Positions 46,845-58,141 of a stretch of 64,000 bases of DNA are shown one piece after another. Made by a program: the position numbers and the translations under genes. This DNA is from Gryganskiella cystojenkinii. Lineage: Eukaryota; Mortierellomycota; Mortierellomycetes; Mortierellales; Mortierellaceae. Location: assembly GCA_015852425.1 (NCBI GenBank), contig JAAAIG010000075.1, positions 1-64,000 on the forward strand, given 5' to 3'. The notes beneath the pieces are model-generated. The model saw only the letters and a list, made by a program, of their open reading frames with translations, ran no database searches and was not told the origin of the DNA. How positions within the stretch are numbered: the first letter of the stretch is position 1; each line of letters opens with the position of its first letter.

Positions 46845-48818
46845 TCAGACTGGAGCACTTGATCGCTTTCTTTGCTCTTCTTCATAACATCTTGAAAGTT
46901 TGATGGGCTGCACAAAACTCGTTCCACGCTTTGGTGCCAGTGGCATAAAGTTGATCTGCGGACGATAACTGGCCTCCTTCACAATCGCACTTCTCGTCAT
47001 AAACTCTGGCAACCAATTGAAAACCACATACCTCAGGCACCGCTCCCAGAATGTCTTTTAGAGTTGAAAAAACAGAAAAAACAGGAAGAGAACAACGAAG
47101 AAAAAAGTGGACAAAGGTTAATCGTATTACTCGCACTGATAACATGACTCGACTAGCCTGTCTTCATCGTCCTCATCTGACGAAAAGTCTTTGTTGATTT
47201 TTTTACCTGTCCGTGATACAACGTGGCGTTGATCCGACTCTGTTCAAACTGTATCTTGACCTGCGCAAACCGTTGTTCCTTATACGCCTCCAGTGCGGCC
47301 TTGATTGATTCAGGTTTCAAGGACTCAAGGTCGTACAAACAGTTGGACAAAATCACAGCATCTTGCATCGCGCAGATGGCACCTTGACCCGCGCTTGGAA
47401 GAAGCTATATTCGGGTATAGAACAAACAATGAGTCCGTTAAAAGGCCGTGCGCGAGCCTTTAACGCGAACACATCAAGAAAAAGGTGTCGCCTTTCACGT
47501 TTTTCTCATCTCTCCCTTTACCTTATGTGCCGCATCACCGACGAGGACGGTGCGTCCATGGGTCCAGGTTTCGAACAGCTTGTCTTCAAGGTAGATTCGA
47601 GAGATTTTGTCCTTTGGAGTCCAAGCAAAGAGATCACCCAGAGTCAAGTCGTGCGGGATCCTCAAGTCCTTGGTCTTCTCAATCATCTCTGCAGAGCGTT
47701 CATTGCCCCAGTTTTGTGTCTTGAGTTTTTCTTCATCGCACTGCGTCTGGTTCTCGAACTGGCGAACAATAAAATAACAGAGTCGATTCTCGGCCACATT
47801 AAACAGAGTGCACTAGTAAACGAGTAAACGAAGTATAAGTTTGGGAGGTAAGTCAAGATGAAACGTCAGTAGCAGTTGTGCACTATGTCGTCCAAGGACT
47901 GAACAACTACTTACACTGTATGGGGTACCGTCATAAATAATCTGGTGATAGTTTGCCCGATCGCTGTGAACCAGTGGGCAGATGTTGGGGTCTAAGGAAT
48001 CCGTGGTACCGACAAGACAGACATAGCCCTTGCTCATCATTTGTGAATCAGACGCGGGCAGCAGATCGTCCTCTTTGAGAGACCTGTAGATCGATTCACG
48101 GACAGAACTGTAAGCACCATCGGCACCTACAAGGATATCACCGTGGTAGACCGACCCATCCTCACACTGGATCAAGACACCATCGTCTGTCTGTTCGGTC
48201 GAGATTATCTTTTTGTTGAAATGGATTCTCTCAGAGGGGACTTTGGAATGCAAGAGCTGGTAAAGTCTTTGTCTGGAAAAAATCATGTGGCTATATCCGA
48301 TGCTGCGAAGATTATAAAAGGTTGGTGATTTAGATCAACAGTCGCTTCAACAGCGTAATCAGCTACCTTGAAATGCGTGGAAAATACCAACAAAAACTTA
48401 CGATTCCACCGCAGCATCACCTTGAAGACTTGCAATCAATTGCATGTTGCCGTAGAGAAATTTTACACTCGAGTTTGGAAGAGCGATCTGTTTAAACTCT
48501 TCGAAAAGACCCAGCTGTTCCAAGACCGGAAGGATGTTGGCGCTCAGACCCATGACGGAACCTATTAGAGAAAAAAGAGAATCATGTTTGTGAATAAGGA
48601 TGCAACAACATCAGTGATACAACTTCGTCGCAGGGATCAAGGTCAATCGATGAGGGTTTTTTACCAAATGTCTTGACCTCGGATGCACGCTCGAAGATGT
48701 CGTAGGGGATTCCAGCACGTTCAAGGACGATGGCAAGAAATAGACCGCCAATACCAGCACCGGCGATGACTACCTTGGGCCGTACGCGGTCACTTACTGT
48801 GGGTGTTTGGGAGTTCAT
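46845..48818 (-). CDS. FAD-dependent monooxygenase, array member 4
   Basis: Six exons (48665-48818, 48402-48561, 47915-48302, 47522-47812, 47207-47404, 46845-47054) encode 466 residues. FAD motifs: IAGAGIGGLFLAIVLERAG, VGADGAYSSVRESI, VGDAAHK|LLPSAGQG. It has a private intron between PYS and CTLFNVAENRLCY, where the paralogs run through with a Trp or Thr/Ser; the Cys there is unusual. Substrate unknown; same family role as its neighbours. Confidence 0.9.
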
Positions 48819-49019
48819 TGACGTGCGAAATGGTAATGAATGTGCAAGGATGCGATGTGATGGAGAAGAGATGAATGGGATGAATGACATTCAACAAAGG
48901 AAAAAAGAGACGATTCGCCTCAAATTTGTGTTTGGGGTGGGGACGTTGTCGCACAGAATTCATTTCTCCACCATGTGATGCGTTCGATCGAGATGATTGA
49001 GAGCAACGTTTAAGTCTTC

Positions 49020-49915
49020 CAACAGTACAGTAGTATTGTGCAGGCGGACAACCAAAATCGCTCTTCGGGATCGACTCTGAACGTGGTATTGATCCTGTCG
49101 ACGGGACCGTTCAAGAAGCTCTTGAAAAGAGCTGATCACGGTTTCTTAGTACAGCGCTTTCAGATCAACCCATGATGATCGATTCGGGCGACTTCAAAGT
49201 GATGATCCTGCAGATGCTCTGTGCCTCGGTATAACGTTACCGATTCGAGGGGCAAGAAACCTATGGAGGCGGGTCCTGTGATTGAGGGCTGGACAAAGCC
49301 TCCAAGATCCTGGTGACGATCTTTAAAATTGAGAACGGTATCGAAAAGGGCTTTGGACGTTGGAAGTTAGGCGAACACGATGACGATTTTTCAGGGATCA
49401 CGTCCTTGCGCGGGGACAGCGTGAGTAGTGGGCTCAATCTGAAGGCGATCAAGGAGTTAGGCGCCTCGAACATCAGAGGTGCGCTAAAGGCTTATTTGTC
49501 ACTCTTGCATGAGCCCGAGTACCCAGAGGTCGAGCATAAGCGCAAGACCTATGCTCGTAAGCGTCCAGAGTCTGAGTCTCAAGTGTTTGATGTACTCTCC
49601 TCGGCTGGAGTTTAGTCCAGTTTGACTCGTTACAAGGGAACCAAGGGGCCTGTTCTTTTGGTCAAGTCGTAATCACTGATGGTCAATGTATTCCATGTTC
49701 TGTGAGTATCATTTTCTAGGTCTATTTGCAATATATAGTTCCAAGGTGCCTCGGTCAGTTCCGAAATCTTGCTACAGGTCTGATCCCCCACAACTTGTGC
49801 GACTACTTGCTCGCGCGCGATTATGATATCTGGTTGTCGGACTGGCGCATGTACCGGAATCTGCTGGTCGTCAATCCAACGTCTATAGCTGTGAGCATGA
49901 CATTTTGAGAGAGAC
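49020..49915 (+). pseudogene. Remnant of a cholesterol-oxidase-like protein with C-terminal alpha/beta hydrolase domain
   Basis: The frame at 49313-49615 (including LKAIKELGASNIRGALKAYL and EYPEVEHKRKTYARKRPE) ends in a stop, after which the same frame continues SSLTRYKGTKGPVLLVK. That resembles the 'RYKGTKGPVLLVHG' oxyanion-hole strand of alpha/beta hydrolase domains fused to GMC/cholesterol oxidases. After a gap, 49726-49908 reads IPHNLCDYLLARDYDIWLSDWR, which fits the next conserved block of the same domain. Upstream sequence to about 49020 carries further stops. The order matches one decayed gene; identification is from memory of the family. Confidence 0.4.
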
Positions 49916-50110
49916 TGGTGTCAAAAATATTCGCTCCGTTCAAATCTATCCGTTTTTACACCACCAAAGAGACAACCCTTAAAAAAAAAGCATCCAAAAC
50001 TTGATAAGAAAGTTGTAAAACAAAGAGGCAGCTGCCGTCGACCAAGATCGGGAGGGGACAATTTCGTCTGCATCTTTTTTTTTATTTTTTTTTTGATATA
50101 AATAACTATC

Positions 50111-50600
50111 ATAAGGCGATCCATGACCAGCGGGATATTGACGGACTGATTGATGCAAATACGGTTCCATGTTGGGTCCTTCTGGATTGGTCGTGAGGTA
50201 GGATGCCACTTTATCTGGTCGTTTCCACTGCCCCGCGCTGATGTAATAGTCGAATATTAGGCTCGCTCAGACCATGTGCGCCTTCAATAGACGCGCGTGA
50301 CAGAACAAGACTACTCTGCACAGAGTTCCAGTGTAGGCGCACCTGAATGTCGTCAATGTTTTCGACAACTTCCCACATAGAAACTGAGCCACTGGGTAAA
50401 TAACTGCCAACATCAGCCGATACCCATGAAACGCTATTAACGGCGCCAGGGAGGTCGGAGACGACGGCCAAACATCGACATGTATCCGCGTCCCGAGCCG
50501 CACAGTTTCTTCAACAGTGCCACTTGCGATCTGATGGCCACTGGGTGGATATGCCACGCTTCTAATCCGGTCTGTATGGCCAGTCAAGATATGGCCAGCT
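50111..50600 (-). pseudogene. WD40-repeat protein remnant (NACHT/NLR-like type)
   Basis: Minus-strand frames hold one WD40 unit, GHTDRIRSVAYPPSGHQIAS, and after a frame change AVVSDLPGAVNSVSWVS, VSMWEVVENIDDIQVRLHW and GAHGLSEPNIRLLHQRGAVE. The latter resembles the conserved end of fungal STAND-type WD40 proteins. Frame changes and stops show that it is a fragment. The N-terminal NTPase part is absent. Confidence 0.5.
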
Positions 50601-50761
50601 GCGCCTCTTTGTGCATCCTACACTTCTATTGTTCAAAGTGCAGAGCTTATATGCACCAAGATGTGATGTCAAAAGAGATGATGTTCAAAAGAACATATCT
50701 GTGTAACAAAAGTGCCAGCCCCAGCAGCTCGTGTCAACAAGCATACTCGTCTGCTTACAGT

Positions 50762-50794
50762 ACTGGCTAGGTGCGATAATCGCACCTGGCCAGT
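50762..50794. repeat. 33-bp imperfect palindrome
   Basis: actggctaggtgcgat (50762-50777) pairs with 50779-50794, with one mismatch and one central base. It marks an abrupt change from the WD40 remnant to AT-richer sequence and could be a fused transposon end. Confidence 0.6.
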
Positions 50795-50799
50795 CAGTA

Positions 50800-51400
50800 G
50801 CACAAATCAATTCAGCACTGAATCAATTCAATCATTTTTGCATTCAAAAATTGGGATGGAGATCGACAATTTCAAAACTCTCTGGCACCCCTCAATTGAA
50901 TGCTCCTCCAATTTTGTGCGAAAACGAAATTCAGACTAAAAGCCATAATAGCTTTAATCAGACTAAATTATCAAATTTTAACTCTGCTGGAATCTGTGCG
51001 AACCTGCGAATTGCAACTCCAAAAAGCACAGAGGAAAATTTCATCGTGCAGGAGTGGAGTCGAGCCATTATTGCAACAACATTTCCGTTCACAGCAACAT
51101 CGCTTTATGATCCTTCGATATTGGCTCTTCCTGGGAGACTGAGAAAGGCAGAGTTCATCTTGTCCCACTGTACCCACGAATTTTTCTTAAGTTCCCCTGA
51201 AGTTTTCTTGGTGCAACCATGCGAAATCGGCGGGCAATTTCAAAAGGGTATCACGGGACAAGGCGAAGATGAAAGCCCAATTTTTAGACCCGAAAGGACC
51301 GTACTGCCGACTTTTCTCCTTTCTTCTTTTTTCTCACACCCACACACCTTTTCTCCCACACAACCACTCATTCCGTTTCTCAACAATTATCAGTGACAAG
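50800..51400. other. Unassigned stretch ahead of the orphan gene
   Basis: A long plus-strand frame (50731-51396) crosses the palindrome and changes composition midway; it has no recognisable motif. Its last part is probably the 5' UTR and promoter of the gene that starts at 51403 (CT-rich, CA repeats near 51340). Confidence 0.35.
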
Positions 51401-51402
51401 CC

Positions 51403-52960
51403 ATGCAAGAGACTCAGTTGTTCCGCTTAATTGGGAAGCAGAATCTCGAAAAAATTTCGATCAATCATCGTGAAGGGCTGGACGTCATTTACTGGGACGA
51501 TATCAACGACGTATTTCATGAGGCCGCCTACATTAAGAACGGCGACGCTGTCATAAGTTTCATGAGATATCCGAATGGAAAAAGGTAACAATGAATGATC
51601 CGGTTCGATCTCTTTTGCTATATTTAATGAATTAATCATAATTAGCATCTCTGAACTTTAGAATTGTACCTCTTTGCATCAAACACTGTCCTGGTGTAAT
51701 CTTGGATGTTATCCTGTCCACCACTGCTTCGTCCGCACCTCCTGAATCTTCAACGCAATCTGAACGCCTGGATCACACCAATGGCCGAGTCGACACTACC
51801 GCACATGCATCCACCGATGATAGCTCTCCCTGCGCTGTTCCTACCAAGACATTCATGTTCAAGAGGTACCTATCACTATATGTGCATTAGTAGCTTCAAA
51901 GGAGTTGTTTGACTGTGTTTGTCGCTTCAGCTCTCTGACTATTTCCTTGTTCAGTCATAGTTCCTTTCGAGGAATCGGCGAAGTCAGTATGAATCCTGAG
52001 CTGTCTCCACAGAGTGCTGGGAACGAGTCTACTCTGGAACGCTCACGTGGTGCTCTGGACCAATTTTACACCACTGACAATTATACCATCAGTGAGTCTA
52101 ATTTGGACCTCGATGCCGCATACACTTTACGTGACCATATAAGAAATGGGACGATAAAAAAGGACGATTTCGGAAGGATCCTTGGGAAGATCATTGTATT
52201 ATCCAACCGGCCCAAGATGGATCTACCAAGACCATGTGTAATTAAGGACCGGGCTAGCACGTATTACTGCGACGATACCAACAAAATACAGGGCAGTCTG
52301 ACGTCTTTTGCTGAAGCCTTATCAAACGCCAATTTTCAGCATCTGGAATACAATCAATCGAAAATCCGCTTAATGGATGTTATCTGTTCAGGATTTGGAC
52401 TGGTCAGTGATCCTCATCCGTACAACGCACAAGTGAGCAATTTAGAAGTGGAGCTGCGATCTTTTCCCACCTTGTCCTATATGCTCAGCAAAGGGTATAA
52501 AGTGGTTGTTGTGGATGAGACATTTGCGCCATTTACGATTAATGGAGGCAGGTTGTACATTGCAAGGTTAACTAAGATTAAGGCGATGCTTCTCTACGGG
52601 ATGAAGGCTTCTGGCGACATGCGAGCCAAAAGTGCGTGCTATGTATACACCAGATTGTTTGACGACGGCGAGAGCTTCAATAGAGGCATTTCGTTGGGGA
52701 TGTTGGAAGACATAGACGAGAAGGGCTTTCATAGATTCATACACACATCCCCTCCAAAACAGCTGAATGCTATCCTCGCGTCTTACTTGGAGGTTTCTTG
52801 TCACCTCAACAACTTTTACTACAGCCTTCTTCGGGATGTTAGATATCAGATCAACAACCAGCCATATGCTTTTATCCTTACGACTCTAGCTACGATACTG
52901 GCGTTCCTGTCTGTCCTGCAGGTGTTACAAAGCGCGAATGTTATCAAACCTATTTCTTAA
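51403..52960 (+). CDS. Tail-anchored orphan protein of a lineage-specific fungal family
   Basis: Three exons (51403-51584, 51662-51865, 51955-52960) join in frame to 463 residues. The N-terminal 85 residues form a compact block with EGLDVIYWDDINDVF, IKNGDAVISFMR and IVPLCIKHCPGVILDVILS, a pattern I recall from many Mortierella predicted proteins of unknown function. A Ser/Thr-rich linker follows, then a charged helical region (LDAAYTLRDHIRNGTIKKDD). A single hydrophobic segment near the C terminus (FILTTLATILAFLSVLQVL) is a likely tail anchor. No enzyme motif is visible. It lies intact among decayed fragments. Confidence 0.7.
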
Positions 52961-53810
52961 TAGACAATAATATCGTTTTTAAATTGGGTAGACGATGTTG
53001 TTAGTGATGACTTGGTGGGGGACCACATGGGAATACTCTGTGCGTAATTTTTCTTAAAGATTTTTGGATTCATCATGGCCGCGAGGACGCACAAGCGAGC
53101 TGTAGTCCCTTTGCTCTGCTCTTTACTTTTTTTTTGCTTCGCTGTATCACCCATATGTTGCAGTCTGAATCGCCGCTCTTTCTACTTCAAGAGATCTCAA
53201 AGTACACAGAGTGCCATCAAAACTTGTGCCTTGCTACCAAAAAATAATGCACCTCGCCAACAACCCATCGCCTTGACACCAAATCCCACGTCAGTGGCCA
53301 CCAAAAGGTACGCCTATTTGCCACCAAACCTTGTCGATTTTGAAACTGACAAGGGTACATGACGCACACACAAACACACACATATACGTACGCACACACA
53401 AGCTTGCGCGCCAAATATTTCTGGTTCATGGGTGGGCACCACCCTTTAAACGATTAGCCGTTTATTACTACCAAACACGATGCCTAATTCCTACGGATCA
53501 CACGCATAATGCTACCAAAAGGCGTGTCGCCTACGGATCATACGGATGTTTGCCACTATTCCTCCCGATTCTGCGGATCGAATCGTATGCATATTGCCAC
53601 CAAAAACAGAGTGATATCGTGTGAGTATGATTCACACCGAGAATAATCGCGTGAAAGGATGAGGCATAAAGGCGGTTCCATTGTTGGGCACCCTCTCATC
53701 TTTGCAGATGTGTTACTTACAGCGGCTTTTTTTTTTTCTTTTTTATTGGTTTTTTGCTTTCGATAAGAGGATGGGATCTGGTGTGATGAACTGCTTTGAT
53801 TATTAAGAAA
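52961..53810. other. Intergenic, simple repeats only
   Basis: A CA/AC-rich run lies at about 53361-53407, with scattered 'ccaccaaa' and 'ctacggatca' units around 53290-53600 that look like degenerate repeats. No gene is supported. Confidence 0.45.
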
Positions 53811-54013
53811 TAGGGGGTTTCAAACCTGGAATTTCATTTTTTTTTTGGGCGCGGGTTTCCATCCCAATTTGACTCGAAAGACTTTTGGCATCCAAGTGGA
53901 TGCATCATCAACTCTGTATTGGGTTGAGGTGCAATTGATGAGGGAAAACATGAAGAGACGAGAGAGAAATGTGCCCTGAAAAAAAACGAAAATGCCAGGT
54001 TTGAAACCCCCTA
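53811..54013. mobile_element. 203-bp MITE, Tc1/mariner-type with TA target duplication
   Basis: The ends are a perfect 19-bp inverted repeat including the flanking TA (TAGGGGGTTTCAAACCTGG at 53811-53829 and its reverse complement at 53995-54013). The similarity extends imperfectly to about 42 bp on each side. The outermost TA on both sides is compatible with a Tc1/mariner TA target duplication. The interior is non-coding. Its sequence differs from the 4107-4356 element. Confidence 0.82.
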
Positions 54014-54640
54014 ATGGGTTGGTTTGTTAGGAGGATGTCACAAAGTATCGTTTGGGCAGTAAGCGCTAAGCATTCAAAGAAGAGACTCTCATCTAAAGCA
54101 GGACTGTTCGTCATTGTTTTTGCTTGCAGGTTGTTTACGAGGAGCAAGGCGGTGTTCAAGAGTAGAGATATGGAATCTTAGTTAAGCTCGTTGAGACGCT
54201 ATGATCGTAAGTCCAGGTAATGGCATCGTGTTAATAAGTAAGTCATGTCACTGCAACCTACAAGCGTCTTTCGTGGACTAAGACAGAACAACTTGATAGG
54301 AAACTTACTGGTGGTGATCCACAAGTGAATGAGTTGGTGTGCAGTGTTAACAGATGGCGGATTGTAAATGAAGGCAGATGGGTTCATGAAAGTCAATGAA
54401 GAAGGGCAATGAGATTAGATGGATGATGAGCGACGACACATCTGGAATTATATACCGCCTCTTTTACCGAAAGAAACCCCTGTCCTTCACATATACCAAG
54501 GCGTGTTTGCCATGGTCCGGTCTACAGGGAAAAAAGGATGCCTGTAGGCGAAAAATGGACTGAATATTGCACACTTTTCCTTTGTGGTTTGTGGGAGGAG
54601 CAAGAGCTGACGTATGTCCCTGCCTGGGGCTCAGAGCTCA
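54014..54640. other. Intergenic, nothing assigned
   Basis: No frame longer than about 80 codons and no recognisable motif. It separates the MITE from the inverted copy of the dispersed block. Confidence 0.45.
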
Positions 54641-54925
54641 TGCATCGTCGGTGAGGGACAAAGAAAACGTTGTTGTTGATGCTGTTTGCTGTAGGTGTTG
54701 TTTTGTATATGACTGGATCCGTCGAACCCTTGATTGTTTTACTGCGGTCTTTAGTCCGCAACACAGACGCGTCAAGAGCATTATTGGACATCATATCACG
54801 TTGGATCCTTCGCAGATACTGCCTTTGTCCTCCTAAGTCGGTTCCCATCTTTGTCCCAACTTTAAACATGCTACTATTATAACACTAATTCACTCAACTC
54901 GGTCAATATTGTCAACCTCAATATG
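54641..54925 (-). repeat. Copy 2 of the dispersed coding-like block
   Basis: The inverted counterpart of 1345-1600. Here a 115-codon minus-strand frame (54522-54869) includes TDLGGQRQYLRRIQRDMMSN and NALDASVLRTKDRSK, without the frameshift present in copy 1. It is followed upstream by RLTILTELSELVL in a separate frame. The 150-N gap directly follows. It may be a partly intact gene whose start is lost in the gap. Confidence 0.45.
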
Positions 54926-54951
54926 GAGTCCTTTTTTATATGGTCTATGGA

Positions 54952-55101
54952 NNNNNNNNNNNNNNNNNNNNNNNNNNNNNNNNNNNNNNNNNNNNNNNNN
55001 NNNNNNNNNNNNNNNNNNNNNNNNNNNNNNNNNNNNNNNNNNNNNNNNNNNNNNNNNNNNNNNNNNNNNNNNNNNNNNNNNNNNNNNNNNNNNNNNNNNN
55101 N
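54952..55101. other. Assembly gap of 150 N
   Basis: Unresolved bases between the two halves of the second copy of the dispersed block. Frames that cross it are not meaningful. Confidence 0.99.
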
Positions 55102-55330
55102 AAATCCATTTTCCAACAGAGGAACAGGACATGCTGCCGGTCCCTGAGCAAAACCGACCTCTCTTAGGTAACCTCAGTCAAAAGTTTTCGGTCAAGTTCG
55201 ACTTCGAATTCGCGGATTAAGTCAACTTGGTAGATCCCTCAGCCCATGTACAGGATATGTGCACGAGTTCGCTCGTCCAGTTGCCTCCTATTCGCTTATT
55301 GTAATGGTACCGCATCGTCTTAAGGATTCG
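55102..55330 (+). pseudogene. Second copy of the decayed gene seen at 1100-1260
   Basis: The plus-strand sequence 'atgctgcc…cctctcttaggtaacctcagtcaaaagtt…caagttc' aligns with the reverse strand of 1100-1250. It reads LPVPEQNRPLLGNLSQKFSV up to a stop, then VDPSAHVQDMCTSSLVQLPP. Together with the block at 54641-54925 it reproduces, inverted, the arrangement at 1.1-1.6 kb. Confidence 0.45.
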
Positions 55331-55462
55331 TGTCTACGAAAACCTGGAAGAAGAGAATTTCTTTGAAAAGAACAACAAATACTCTGTTTACTAAAAATAA
55401 AACATCATATTATTATTCTATTATGCATTCTTGTTTTTTCTTTGTGCGAAACACGCTTCTTC

Positions 55463-57410
55463 TCAGAGTGCAACTGGTGGCGCGCTGGCCACTACCCCGG
55501 TCTCTCCCCGTTCCTCTTCCTCTCGTTTCTTTTGTTGTTCCTCTTGATATCGTCTCGACCGTCTCTGAGGTTGAACAGGTCCCGTACCGCGCTTCGGTGG
55601 TGGTGGGAGGAATGCAATCTCAGGCCTGTAGGATGCCTCCCTGACAATGGCCTTGACGGTCAGTGACTTTGGGATCCACTTGAAGATCACATGTCGAATG
55701 ATCTTTTCCTTGAGGGTCTAGTGAAGAAAATAAACGGGAGTACGCGGGGAAGGGGAATGAGTTGTCACTTGCCTTGTACAAAAAGAAAAGTCTCGGTCGA
55801 TCGATTTTACCTGTCCATGATACAAGAACGCATTGACATTGCTCTGATCAAACTGGATCTTGACTTGTGGATAGCGTTGTTCTCGGTAGTCCTGAAGGGC
55901 CGCCACAATCGAATCGTACGTTAATGACTCCAGATCGTATAGACAGTTGGCCAAAATGACTGCGTCTTGCATCGCACAGATCGCGCCTTGACCAGCACTT
56001 GGGAGGAGCTATCTCGATAGAAAGAGCATGATGAGAAATGCGGATTGAATAGACACAGAGACCGGGCTACTGCATCGCGTGATCATGGCTGGTGGCCATA
56101 CCTTGTGAGCTGCGTCTCCGATGAGAACAGTTCGTCCAATAGTCCAGGTCTCAAAGAGCTTATCCTCTAGATATACGCGAGAAATTTTCTCCCTTGGAGT
56201 CATGTCGAAGAGGTCGCCTAGGGTCATACCATATGGGACCTTGAAGTCCCTGACCTTCTCCATCATCGCTGCACTTCGCTCGGGACCCCACCTAGATGAA
56301 AGTGAGACGGGTTAGTAATCGGGATCCGCTTATCATATCCTCCTTGCATTGTGGCGTAACGTCTCACTTACTCCGAATTTCGAAACTTTTCATCCTCGCT
56401 CTCCGCCAAGGTGGCAAACTGACAGATGACCAGATAACACATCCGGTTCTCGGCCACGTTGAACAGGGTCCAGGAATACGGAGTGCCATCTCCAATCACC
56501 TGATGGAAGACCGACTGACCGTCCTTGATGATTTTGTACTTTTCAGGATCCATGGGGTTAGTCGTGCCGACAAGACAGGTATAACCCTTATTCATTTCTT
56601 TGTTATCGTTACTTGGTAGTTTCTTTTTATCGGAGAGTTGTTTATAGAGCGACTGACGGACCGCGGAATAGGCGCCGTCTGCACCGACGAGGATATCACC
56701 ATGATAAGTTGTCCCATCTGCACATCGAATGAAGGAGCCCTCTTTGTTTTGCATAATCGAGAGGACCTTCTTGTTGAAGTGGATCTTGTTTGCCGGTACC
56801 TTGGACAAGAGGAGGTCGTAAAGTCTGAAACAAAAACACAAATGAGAAAACACATGAGTGCCTTATTTTTTTCCGTACTCATTTTTTGTTTTCACTCTGT
56901 TCACCGAGACCCACCGTGAGCGGGCAAAAAGCATATAGTCGTAGCCAACGGGATCTTTGGCGAGGTTGCTGCTGAGCTGGGCTATTTTCTTCATGCTCCC
57001 GTAAAGAAACTCGACGCTGGAGTTGGGTAGAGCGATTTCCTTGAACTCTTCGTACAGACCCAACTGTTCGAAAACAGGCAAGATGTTGGCGTTAATGCCC
57101 AGGAATGAACCTATTCGCAGATGTTTGTTTGTGTTGAAAGTTTTAAATCAGGTCCTGGGGGGTTATTTTATATCTCTGCCAAGAGTTGGGCGGTCTTACC
57201 AAGGGCCTTCACTTGTGCGCTTCGTTCGAATATTTGATATGGGATTCCTGCGCGATCAAGAACAATGGCCAAGAAGAGACCACCGATACCAGCGCCGACG
57301 ATCAAGACGTGAGGGTTTTTGCCATCACTATTCGGCGGGAACTGGGAAGGGTATTTTTCTGGGGTCTCGTCAAACCCGTCTGTTGGTTTTCGGGGACGAT
57401 GAGGGTTCAT
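55463..57410 (-). CDS. FAD-dependent monooxygenase, array member 5
   Basis: Six exons (57200-57410, 56915-57110, 56372-56824, 56102-56291, 55811-56008, 55463-55717) encode 500 residues. The N terminus (MNPHRPRKPTDGFDETPEKY) and the intron at FRNSE^WGP pair it with member 2. FAD motifs: IVGAGIGGLFLAIVLDRAG, VGADGAYSAVRQSL, IGDAAHK|LLPSAGQG. The intron normally found before VGYD is missing, and one lies about 10 codons further on, inside ARSR^LYD, with a GTGGGT donor. The longest tail of the family (EEQQKKREEEERGETGVV…) is acidic and basic mixed. Substrate unknown. Confidence 0.9.
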
Positions 57411-58141
57411 GTCTGGTGATCAATAAGGGTGAATTAAAAATGAAGAATGAAGAATGGTGAATGTGAATGGCGAATGGAAGATGGTCGGTAACTTATTTTT
57501 TTTGCTACACTTTTTTGAAACTCTTTCTTTGAAAAACTGCATCGAGAGGATGGTCGCACAGATACACAGAAAGTGGAGAGAGAACAGGCTCTCTTGGATG
57601 GCGCTTGTTTGTTTGTGTAAATAAACCTTGATCAACCATTCCAAGGCACATCACCCATTAGAAATCGAGAGGAAAGGCCGTTCGCCCTCTCTCGACATTG
57701 TTTGGCGTCTCTTTTCCCATTCGTCTGGAGCCAGCGGGAGGAAGTGCCGAGTTCAAGATTCATCAATAATTCGAAGTTTGCACATTGTTCATTGCAACCT
57801 CGCGCGTAAAATATCGCGTAATTCTTATCTGATTGTTACCGAAGAAGCCTGGCGTTTTTGAAGATGACAGTTGGAAGAGGGTTTTTGAGGTTCCCAGTTC
57901 GCCCGAAAAGGTTTGAACAACGTCAATGCGCTTTGTTTGTTACCTTTGCAGAAACTTACGTTGGACACCTGAGAAAATCTAGAGGGCGTTTTGTGATCTT
58001 GGCTTCCCAAACATCAATTACTTGAGCCCGCCCTCGTTGAATGTTTAGTTTTTTGTGTCTCTCGTTTCTCCAAGAAACAGTAGCGCCTTTTTATTATTTT
58101 TCGCCCTTGCCCTCGCACTGTATCAATATCACACTCTCATT
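57411..58141. other. Intergenic, no gene seen
   Basis: Between members 5 and 6. 'gaatgaagaatg' repeats lie just upstream of the member 5 start (about 57430-57480). No other feature. Confidence 0.5.

Noticed and set aside
50731..51396. A 221-codon plus-strand open frame
   Set aside because: It runs across the palindrome with a change in composition, lacks motifs and sits directly upstream of a clear gene start; treated as chance plus 5' UTR.
54877..55220. Several open frames running through the N gap
   Set aside because: They are open only because N codons are not stops.
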